From Candidatus Aegiribacteria sp. (GTDB lineage Bacteria; Fermentibacterota; Fermentibacteria; Fermentibacterales; Fermentibacteraceae): a DNA stretch of 6,045 bases. The stretch covers positions 1 to 6,045 of the forward strand of contig DAOWAG010000090.1 of NCBI GenBank assembly GCA_030634715.1. The letters are read 5' to 3'. A model generated the notes under the pieces. That model was not told where the DNA came from and did no database searches. It saw only the letters and a program-made list of their open reading frames with translations. Shown here in pieces: positions 1 to 5,690 of this stretch. The first letter of the stretch is position 1; every line of letters starts with the position of its first letter. Made by a program: the position numbers and the translations under genes.

Positions 1-1952
1 AAAGAACAGGCAAAAAGATGGTTGCCAGTTAGCTTTTCACGGTTCACTGCATTAGCTCTCTGCTGTCCCTGATGCGTTCCGCCAAGCAGCTGCTCAACCG
101 CCGAAGAAGAACTCATGCTGAACCATGCAGGATCGGGAGAATAATCGGAATCGATTGTAACAAGATCTGAGATGAATGAAGACGGGTATATTTCACTTCC
201 CGAAGCATCCCTCTGCCGGTAAATAATGTCCAGTGTTCTACCTGCAGCTTCTCCTGCCTGCCTCAGCAGATATCCATCCTCAATTTCTCTTTCTGATTTC
301 AATGTCATCTGCAGTTTTTTGCGTAGTTCATCACTGAGACGAGGATCCTCAATCGATGGCCTGGGATATACTCCTTCTTCCAGATCCATCAGGATAACAC
401 TGCTGAAGACGCTTCCCCTTGCCTTCTCGATAGTGAGAATCTGAAAGCCATGTCGAGCTCCATCTCTGAGGACAATGTTCTCATTCCGGTAATACAATCG
501 AAGAGCGTCAATAAATTGCTTCCAGGAGACTTCCCGATCCCAGCGGAAACTCTTCGGATCGAAGAGAGCCTCCATCAGATCTTCCGGAAGCTCTCCTGCG
601 GAGATGTCTTCCACAAGGTCTTTCAAGCTGTTGAGATAATCAGCAGGAACAGCCACATCCGGAAGAGCAGAATAAAAAGCATCAAGTTTCCGCATAAGTC
701 TGCCCAGTTTATCACCGCCATCGAGGGAGGTGAACCAGTCCCTCCATTGTTCGCGACCCATGAGGATTCCACTTGTTTCCGCAATTCTGGTGATCTCCAG
801 CGGACCGGGATTAAGATCATCAGTAAGAATCGCACCGGATAGAAGCTCTTCGATCAGCGTATAGTGAAAATCTCCTTCATTGATACCTGCCAGATCAAGT
901 ACAAATTTCCCTACCGGCAGAGTGGACAGTATTACTTTCAGGGAACAAGTGGTCGGAACACCCTCATGATGGGCAAGACGCACCAGACTGTCACCCTCAA
1001 TTTTCCTTCGGATCACAGCTATTTCTGAAAATGGAATATTATGCTTTGTATTAAGCTCAGCGATTCGTCTCAACACAGCCCTTGAAGCGCCCATTTCTCC
1101 TGAAACAGCAGTAATACAAAAACCATCAGCGGGTACTGACGGACGGGATTGCCTTGGGAGAGCTTCGAAGAAATTCGCGAATGGATTCATTGCTTCCATG
1201 CCTCCAGGCATCCTGATTGAAGCAATATCATGTTTTTCAAGCAAATTCCGGGTTCTGGAATAGACCTTATTCCATTGAGAGTTCTCTTCAAGAGGACTGA
1301 ACCAGAATATTCTTGACCTATGATTAAAGAATTTTCTTAGAAATCGTCTCTGCGAGGGATTGAGATCGTAAAAACCATAAAAAACTGTTGCTCCCGCTTC
1401 TTCATGTGGAAGTGCTTTTTCCATTATCATGTCTCCACAGGATGTATAATGCTTTGCGCGATGGGCGCTGTACTTCCCGAACACTCTACCGATGACATTT
1501 TCTGTTTTCGACTGTTTGCCTGAAAGGGAAAGGGAAGTCTGTTCGTATATCTCCGGAGTTACTCCGTGTTCAAAGAGGCTTTCAAAAAACATACCCATCG
1601 AGTGAGCGGTTTCAGAGTTATTTCTGAGATTGTAAAGGGGTTCCCCCTGCTCGATCACTTCCATTGCCCGCAGAGTGAAAAGAGTCCTGTCAGCGTGGCT
1701 AACAGTCTCCATACTCAAAGGTACGGCACTTAGTTCGGAAGCAAGATGCCTGATCCCTGGAAGGAATTTCACCCCGCCAATGATTCCGCCGGTGGATTTC
1801 TCCAGAAGAAGCTCACGCAGTCTATCCAGCTGTCCGCTTCCAGCGGCAACAACAGTCAGCTGTACACCACTCGCGAGGATTTCCCCCGCAAGTTCGAGAA
1901 AATCGGTCTCAAGCGCTCTGTAATGACCCTCATAAAGAGTTTTAATGCTCAT
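1..1952 (-). CDS. AddB/RecC-like helicase-nuclease subunit, C-terminus cut off by the window edge
   Basis: The frame is open for 650 codons from ATG 1952 to the left edge with no stop, so the gene is 3'-partial. A TGA lies three codons upstream of this ATG, so no longer start with ATG exists. The N-terminus (residues about 30-75) looks like the first domain of AddB/RecC-type proteins but reads VVAAGSGQLDR where an active motor would have a GKT/S Walker A. Around residues 320-345 a stretch with IPFSEIAVIRR and EGVPTT resembles the start of the UvrD-like C-terminal helicase domain. Residues 502-540 resemble the motif region KARGxxFxxVxxxxLEEGVYP followed by EDPRL, typical of AddB and RecC. By family analogy it would pair with an AddA-type helicase to process DNA double-strand ends in the cytoplasm. 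The PD-(D/E)XK nuclease domain and any iron-sulfur cysteines would lie beyond the left edge and cannot be checked. It is divergent from the TPR-queF pair. It could equally be another nuclease/helicase-like protein of the same superfamily. Confidence 0.8.
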   Translation of the reverse strand, partial: MSIKTLYEGHYRALETDFLELAGEILASGVQLTVVAAGSGQLDRLRELLLEKSTGGIIGGVKFLPGIRHLASELSAVPLSMETVSHADRTLFTLRAMEVIEQGEPLYNLRNNSETAHSMGMFFESLFEHGVTPEIYEQTSLSLSGKQSKTENVIGRVFGKYSAHRAKHYTSCGDMIMEKALPHEEAGATVFYGFYDLNPSQRRFLRKFFNHRSRIFWFSPLEENSQWNKVYSRTRNLLEKHDIASIRMPGGMEAMNPFANFFEALPRQSRPSVPADGFCITAVSGEMGASRAVLRRIAELNTKHNIPFSEIAVIRRKIEGDSLVRLAHHEGVPTTCSLKVILSTLPVGKFVLDLAGINEGDFHYTLIEELLSGAILTDDLNPGPLEITRIAETSGILMGREQWRDWFTSLDGGDKLGRLMRKLDAFYSALPDVAVPADYLNSLKDLVEDISAGELPEDLMEALFDPKSFRWDREVSWKQFIDALRLYYRNENIVLRDGARHGFQILTIEKARGSVFSSVILMDLEEGVYPRPSIEDPRLSDELRKKLQMTLKSEREIEDGYLLRQAGEAAGRTLDIIYRQRDASGSEIYPSSFISDLVTIDSDYSPDPAWFSMSSSSAVEQLLGGTHQGQQRANAVNREKLTGNHLFACS

Positions 1953-2094
1953 ATTTCCAGCTCATTCAATAAGAGAGTTAACTGGCAGTAAGACGCAAAT
2001 TTGCTATCCTATTCTGAATCATTCCCGTCAGACCGGTCAAGTGCAGCACAGGAATCAGGCTTATAATAAACCAATATTGCCTGTATTTCCAGCT
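1952..2094 (+). repeat. Pair of 11-base direct repeats, TATTTCCAGCT
   Basis: The sequence TATTTCCAGCT occurs at 1952-1962 and again at 2084-2094, 132 bases apart. The first copy covers the translation start region of the AddB-like gene (on the minus strand AGCTGGAAATA runs into the ATG). The second has no ATG after it. It could be a small duplication relic or a protein-binding pair; chance is quite possible. Confidence 0.3.
2011..2040 (-). promoter_or_regulatory. Candidate sigma70-type promoter for the AddB-like gene
   Basis: On the minus strand TTGACC (2040-2035, 5 of 6 consensus bases) is followed after 18 bases by CAGAAT (2016-2011, 4 of 6). This would place the transcript start near 2004 and give a leader of about 50 bases before the ATG at 1952. 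The palindrome GACCGGTC at 2031-2038 overlaps the -35 hexamer and could be a regulator site. This rests on consensus matching by eye only. Confidence 0.3.
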
Positions 2095-2147
2095 TAACCC
2101 ATGCTGTCCGACGAACTGGCGTATAGAGCGATGCCGCAGTAGGATTG

Positions 2148-2153
2148 TATAAA
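2148..2153 (+). promoter_or_regulatory. Weak candidate -10 box for the TPR-queF transcript
   Basis: TATAAA matches the sigma70 -10 hexamer at 5 of 6 bases and sits 38 bases ahead of the ATG at 2192. No acceptable -35 hexamer is found 16-18 bases upstream, and there is no extended -10 TG. A transcript beginning near 2160 would include the Shine-Dalgarno site at 2182-2186. Confidence 0.2.
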
Positions 2154-2181
2154 TAGGAGTACAACTCATTCTGCCCGGTTT

Positions 2182-2186
2182 GGAGG
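2182..2186 (+). promoter_or_regulatory. Shine-Dalgarno site that sets the start of the TPR-like gene
   Basis: GGAGG lies 5 bases before ATG 2192. An in-frame TTG at 2180 would give four extra residues, but this TTG overlaps the ribosome-binding sequence itself, so the ATG is the better start. Confidence 0.75.
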
Positions 2187-2191
2187 TTCCA

Positions 2192-2911
2192 ATGCCCGCA
2201 ACAGGACAGCTCGGAAGGCAGCTGCTTTCAATCCGGAACAGAATCTCCTCTGAGAAGGATATCTCCAGTCTACGAAAGCTGCGAAAAAGGGAAATCCAGC
2301 TTCTTACTGAGCTTGGTAACATTTCTGCCGCTGTCGTTTCAGGTGAAAACCTCATTTCAGATTATCCGTTATGGCCCGCGGGATTGTCGATTCTGGCTGA
2401 TGTTCTGTGCAGAGCGCGCAAATGGAAAGAGGCTGAAGAGTTGTTTGAAAAAGCAGCGAACCTGTACGAGGAAGCAGGCAATCCTGATTCAGCCATACGC
2501 TTGAGGATGGGACCTGTCTACAGACTTTCAGAGGCAGGAAGTGATTTCGGGAAGTGCCTGAGACTCTGCGGAAATGACACTGAACTCGGAGCGGTTCTTC
2601 AAGTACGGTGCAGCAGACAGATGAATCAAAAGATTCCTCTTCCTCCTACCTGTACTGACTGGCTGGCAGAAAGACTTCTGCTTCTGGAACAGGTCTGGCG
2701 GGGAAGTTCTGCTAACAGGCTTTTTGACGAGATTGTTGAATGGAAAAACACTGAACCGGAGTGGAGGTGGCGGTTCATCGTAGAAAGTATTGACATCTGG
2801 GAGGGCAGGAACTTGAATACTGATAAGTGGCGGAAGCCTGTAAAGGATACTGTCCGCCCGGTTCTGGACCCGAGATTCACAAAGGAATGGAGTAAATTAT
2901 CAAATGACTGA
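2192..2911 (+). CDS. TPR-like helical protein of unknown function, coupled to queF
   Basis: This encodes a 239-residue protein without signal peptide or membrane segment, so it is probably cytoplasmic. Residues 8-45 are rich in Lys, Arg, Glu and Leu and look like one or two long helices. Residues about 62-107 look like one tetratricopeptide-type helical hairpin, with W61, A69, the stretch KWKEAEELFEKAANLYEEAG and A101 at typical positions. The rest is Trp- and Arg-rich (for example EWRWRF at 190-195) and matches no family I know. TPR folds usually bind other proteins; no catalytic motif is visible. Its stop codon lies inside queF (8-base overlap), so the two are very probably cotranscribed and translationally coupled. 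Whether it has any part in queuosine synthesis is unknown; a bystander in the operon is equally possible. The start is chosen from the GGAGG at 2182-2186. Confidence 0.75.
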   Translation: MPATGQLGRQLLSIRNRISSEKDISSLRKLRKREIQLLTELGNISAAVVSGENLISDYPLWPAGLSILADVLCRARKWKEAEELFEKAANLYEEAGNPDSAIRLRMGPVYRLSEAGSDFGKCLRLCGNDTELGAVLQVRCSRQMNQKIPLPPTCTDWLAERLLLLEQVWRGSSANRLFDEIVEWKNTEPEWRWRFIVESIDIWEGRNLNTDKWRKPVKDTVRPVLDPRFTKEWSKLSND

Positions 2912-3305
2912 TAATTCTGATCTGGAAGGACTGACAACTCTTGGGGGGAAAAGTATTCCTTCAAAAATACTGGAGGTATTCCCAAACCATCATCCCGACC
3001 GTAATTATATAGTAACCCTGACCTGCGATGAATTTACCTGCCTCTGTCCTAAAACCGACCAGCCGGATTTCGCCTCGATCTCCATCGAGTACGTGCCTGA
3101 CAAAAAGATCGTGGAATCCAAATCACTGAAACTCTATTTCTGGTCGTTCCGGAATGAAGGCGTCTTTCATGAACACGTGGCCAACGTAATTCTTGATGAT
3201 CTTGTAAAAGCTCTGGATCCGCGATGGTGCAGAGTTATAGCCGATTTCGGAATCAGAGGTGGAATATCAATTTCTGTCGAAGCCGAATACGGAGAGGCTC
3301 CCTGA
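2904..3305 (+). CDS. queF: NADPH-dependent 7-cyano-7-deazaguanine (preQ0) reductase, unimodular type
   Basis: QueF reduces the nitrile of preQ0 to the aminomethyl group of preQ1 with two NADPH, the last step before insertion into tRNA by Tgt. The 133-residue protein follows Bacillus subtilis QueF closely with a constant offset of 7 residues. Catalytic Cys48 sits in LCPKTDQPDF, Asp55 is the general acid, and Glu90 in FHE binds the substrate. The family NADPH motif ESKSLKLYFWSFRN starts at residue 71, and GIRGGISI lies near the C-terminus. It ends soon after this motif, so it lacks the C-terminal tail of the 165-residue B. subtilis enzyme. Oddly, the position of the B. subtilis disulfide partner Cys99 is Val92, while Cys46 appears two residues before the catalytic Cys. 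It overlaps the upstream TPR gene by 8 bases; a GGAG at 2889-2892 is 11 bases before the ATG. The stop is 17 bases from that of the convergent hydrolase gene, and no terminator hairpin is evident between them. Confidence 0.97.
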   Translation: MTDNSDLEGLTTLGGKSIPSKILEVFPNHHPDRNYIVTLTCDEFTCLCPKTDQPDFASISIEYVPDKKIVESKSLKLYFWSFRNEGVFHEHVANVILDDLVKALDPRWCRVIADFGIRGGISISVEAEYGEAP

Positions 3306-3322
3306 AATTAGTTCCCGCAAGT

Positions 3323-4864
3323 CTATGTCTGGTGTCCAAAAAGCTCGGGCAGCAGAAGTTCTTCCAGATCAAGAACCAGCTCACCTGCCCAGGGACGCTG
3401 GCGATCACCGGTTCTGGCATATGTATCAATCGCCATTGCGGGATCCATTTTCACGAATCCGCGGTAAACTTCGATTCCATTACACAACACGATTACTTCC
3501 CTGTCTGGATCAACCATTTGCGGATGGAGTAATAACCGCACTATACAGAACCTGTTCACATCAAGCTTGAAGATATTGTCAGAGTAGACCGCTTCCACTA
3601 TCACGGAGGGTGCTGTTCGCGAAAACAGCCAGTAATACTCCGGCGGATTGAAATAGCCTGTCAGTTGTATCTGCTCGCTTCCTCTGTTCACATCCATCGT
3701 GAAATAATCTCCCGGAGACATCTCTGACTTGATAAGGGAGAAATCTTCAAGGTTCTTTACATGGCAATCCTGAAACCCGATTACCACATCATCCACTTGC
3801 AGATCTATCCTGCTTGCAGGGTTATCACCATCGAGAACCCGTACCACCGGTATCCCGTCAATTTCCGAGTTCCAGTCTGGTATGAAGCCTATGGTCATTC
3901 TCTCTGAGATAAGAACAATGTTCCGATCGGTGTCAGAAGTCAGCACAGGCCATGGAACAATAGAATCCACCATTAACCAGTCACACCCCGATGGTTCTCC
4001 TGTTCTCCAGATCAGATATTCCGGGAAGCGCTCCCTGAATGTAGTATCGATGAAAATCAATACATCTTCCTCAAGCATGGGCAGGTAATCGTGATCGTGT
4101 CCGTAACCCTCGAAAGTGTAGTACACTATCTCAGCTCCTGCCTCCTGCGCAAGCTCAATTGAAGGAGCCATTACCGCTGAAGGGTAGAGACCATCCTCAT
4201 CAGTATGAGATGCGATGCCCGGGCGGTTGGCAAGGCTTGAAACGTATGTTGCCCGGTCACTATCGATAGCGGCAACGCCCAGATGTCCTGAGAAGGCAAA
4301 GTAACCCGCAAACGGAGAGGGCTGCAGCATCATCAATGCCCAGCTTCCGGAAGCTCCATCAGAAAACCCACCGACAAATATCCGCGAATCATCGATATTA
4401 AGTTTGTGCTTGAGAGAGGCAAGTATATCCATAATTCCTTGCTGACCAACTGGATCCCACCATACAGCCCCGCTCTGAGCGCAGGGAAAAACAAGAACTA
4501 TACCCTTCTGAAGCATCGCAGGTATGAGGTGATACTCGGTGAGTACTTCCTGTTCGTAATCACTGAGTTCCTCCGTACTCACGCCACCATGTAGCCACAT
4601 CATCAATGGTGCTGGTGTTCCCGATTCGTAGGATTGTGGAACAGCAAAGTAGAAGTGACGGTAAACGCTGTCAGCATAAAGCACACTGTCTTCAAACAGA
4701 ACAGCTCTTTGTAGATCAAAGCCAGTATCGGGATTGTAGGCTTCTATCACAGAGACAGCTTCAATGGCACTTTCACAGTTTGAAGCGATACTTAATTCAT
4801 CATACGCCGCGCTGAGAGTATTTAGCACAACCAGAATCAGAACTAAACTAATCCGATAGATCAT
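3323..4864 (-). CDS. Secreted alpha/beta-hydrolase (esterase-like) with C-terminal PDZ-like domain
   Basis: The 513-residue protein starts with a Sec signal peptide: basic MIYR, a hydrophobic core to about residue 17, and likely cleavage near Ala19-Ala20. Residues about 65-280 form an alpha/beta-hydrolase of the PHB-depolymerase/feruloyl-esterase/dienelactone-hydrolase kind. WLHGG (90-94) would be the oxyanion-hole region, GFSDG (166-170) the nucleophile elbow with Ser168, Asp222 or Asp224 in SHTDEDG the possible acid, and His256 in GYGHDHDY the likely catalytic His. Residues about 340-403 look like a PDZ domain (VVRVLDGDNPASRIDLQVDDVVIGF, split here by description only at 340-364, then a LxDF and GD..TMDV pattern). 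The last 110 residues are unassigned. The substrate cannot be told. The start is ATG 4864 because TAGAGGA lies 7 bases upstream; an in-frame GTG at 4909 would overlap folE2 and bury the signal peptide. It begins 27 bases after the folE2 stop, so it is probably the last gene of the queD-folE2 operon. Confidence 0.85.
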   Translation of the reverse strand: MIYRISLVLILVVLNTLSAAYDELSIASNCESAIEAVSVIEAYNPDTGFDLQRAVLFEDSVLYADSVYRHFYFAVPQSYESGTPAPLMMWLHGGVSTEELSDYEQEVLTEYHLIPAMLQKGIVLVFPCAQSGAVWWDPVGQQGIMDILASLKHKLNIDDSRIFVGGFSDGASGSWALMMLQPSPFAGYFAFSGHLGVAAIDSDRATYVSSLANRPGIASHTDEDGLYPSAVMAPSIELAQEAGAEIVYYTFEGYGHDHDYLPMLEEDVLIFIDTTFRERFPEYLIWRTGEPSGCDWLMVDSIVPWPVLTSDTDRNIVLISERMTIGFIPDWNSEIDGIPVVRVLDGDNPASRIDLQVDDVVIGFQDCHVKNLEDFSLIKSEMSPGDYFTMDVNRGSEQIQLTGYFNPPEYYWLFSRTAPSVIVEAVYSDNIFKLDVNRFCIVRLLLHPQMVDPDREVIVLCNGIEVYRGFVKMDPAMAIDTYARTGDRQRPWAGELVLDLEELLLPELFGHQT

Positions 4865-4870
4865 TTTCCG

Positions 4871-4877
4871 TCCTCTA
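4871..4877 (-). promoter_or_regulatory. Shine-Dalgarno site that sets the hydrolase start
   Basis: On the minus strand TAGAGGA (4877-4871) places GAGG 7 bases before ATG 4864. It selects this start over the upstream in-frame GTG at 4909 and leaves the signal peptide at the very N-terminus. Confidence 0.7.
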
Positions 4878-4890
4878 CTAAAGTAACTGT

Positions 4891-5688
4891 TTAAGTATTC
4901 CTGAACCACTCAACCCTGGCGTAAGCATTATGATTGTGTATGCTTTCATGATTTTCGGCTGTAACCTGGAACCAGGTCACTCGATCATCTTGCATTAATT
5001 TCTCAGCAGCATTCCGAACCATATCTTCAACAAAAACCGGATTATCGTAAGCCTGTTCAGTTACATACTGTTCATCAGGCCTCTTGAGAACCGCGTAAAC
5101 CGGAGATGATGCCGATGATTCCGCAATCTCAATCAGTTCCTCTATCCAAACAATCGTTGGAAACCCGCTCTCGTCAGGTCTGCTTCTGACATCCATCGTG
5201 ATATATCCCCGCTGGTTATGCGCTCCATACCTGCTGATCTCCTTGCTGCACGGACACAGGCTGCTTACAGGTACCGTTACACTCAGAACAAAATCCATTC
5301 CGTCAGGACCAGTTCTGCCTGAAAACCTGCACCGATAGCTCATTTTCGCGGAAGTATCCGATACAGGGGCGTTTCTTTCGAGAAAGTACGGGAAACTGAT
5401 CTCCATGCTGGCTGATTCAGAGTCGAGAACCTGTTTTAATTCCTCCAGGATTTCCGGAATTGTATGTCCTGTGAACTCGCAGGAATGTCTGCTGAGAACT
5501 TCCACAAAACGGCTCATATGTGTGCCCTTGAAATGATGAGGAAGCGCAACTGACATTGAAATGGTCGCAACGGTCTGCTGTTTTTCATTCTCCCGATCCA
5601 GAATCGTTATCGGGTATTGAAGATCCTTAACACCAGCTTCATCAAGCGGTATTCTTCGGGAATCGTAGCTGCTCTGCACATCGTTCAT
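4891..5688 (-). CDS. folE2: GTP cyclohydrolase FolE2 (type IB, GCYH-IB)
   Basis: The enzyme opens the imidazole ring of GTP and yields 7,8-dihydroneopterin triphosphate and formate, the shared first step of folate and queuosine precursor synthesis in the cytoplasm. At 265 residues the length is normal for the family (COG1469). Family signatures are LPHHFKGTHMSRFVEVL from residue 49, then SLCPCSKEIS at 143-152 with Cys145 and GAHNQR with His157. Their 12-residue spacing matches the Cys147/His159 pair of the Neisseria gonorrhoeae enzyme. They are followed by KRPDEQYVTEQAYDNP at 202-217 with the candidate active-site Glu211, and ENHESIHNHNAYA at 245-257. Type IB enzymes are not strictly zinc dependent, unlike FolE. 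The gene starts 2 bases after the queD stop, showing a tight operon; a GAGG at 5704-5701 lies 12 bases before the ATG, rather far. An in-frame TGA just upstream excludes a longer ORF. Pairing with queD suggests it supplies the queuosine branch, though folate supply is also possible. Confidence 0.97.
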   Translation of the reverse strand: MNDVQSSYDSRRIPLDEAGVKDLQYPITILDRENEKQQTVATISMSVALPHHFKGTHMSRFVEVLSRHSCEFTGHTIPEILEELKQVLDSESASMEISFPYFLERNAPVSDTSAKMSYRCRFSGRTGPDGMDFVLSVTVPVSSLCPCSKEISRYGAHNQRGYITMDVRSRPDESGFPTIVWIEELIEIAESSASSPVYAVLKRPDEQYVTEQAYDNPVFVEDMVRNAAEKLMQDDRVTWFQVTAENHESIHNHNAYARVEWFRNT

Positions 5689-5690
5689 GA

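Larger units (their letters stand above)
1953..2191. other. Divergent intergenic region between the AddB-like gene and the TPR-queF pair
   Basis: About 240 bases lie between two divergent start codons, so both transcripts should be initiated here. Seen in it are a minus-strand promoter candidate (2011-2040), a palindrome GACCGGTC (2031-2038), a plus-strand TATAAT (2062-2067) without a good -35, a plus-strand TATAAA (2148-2153) and a Shine-Dalgarno site (2182-2186). An open minus-strand frame of 125 codons crosses it from inside the TPR gene, but its composition is serine/arginine rich and it has no recognisable motif, so I treat it as noncoding. I looked for a preQ1 riboswitch ahead of the queF transcript and did not see one. 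Confidence 0.6.

Noticed and set aside
450..842. Plus-strand open frame of 130 codons
   Set aside because: It is antisense to the continuous AddB-like frame, which carries recognisable motifs over this stretch.
1953..2191. PreQ1 riboswitch ahead of the TPR-queF transcript
   Set aside because: I saw no match to the preQ1-I pattern of a short stem-loop followed by an A-rich tail and ribosome-binding site. A structure search could still find a divergent class.
1978..2355. Minus-strand open frame of 125 codons crossing the divergent intergenic region
   Set aside because: It overlaps the start of the TPR gene, has no recognisable motif and its composition looks like the reverse of a coding strand; the TPR gene has a strong ribosome-binding site and a better frame.
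2626..2985. Minus-strand open frame of 119 codons
   Set aside because: It lies antisense to the end of the TPR gene and the start of the clear queF and shows no family motif.
3306..3322. Bidirectional terminator between queF and the hydrolase gene
   Set aside because: The 17-base gap has no stable inverted repeat followed by a T run; the nearby short inverted matches inside the hydrolase coding end have stems of only about four bases.
3224..3570. Plus-strand open frames of about 100 codons at the convergent end
   Set aside because: They overlap queF and then run antisense to the hydrolase; both real genes explain the region.
4891..5688. CPC cysteine pair in FolE2 as an unusual metal site
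   Set aside because: The SLCPCSKEIS block with two cysteines is the normal signature of the FolE2 family.
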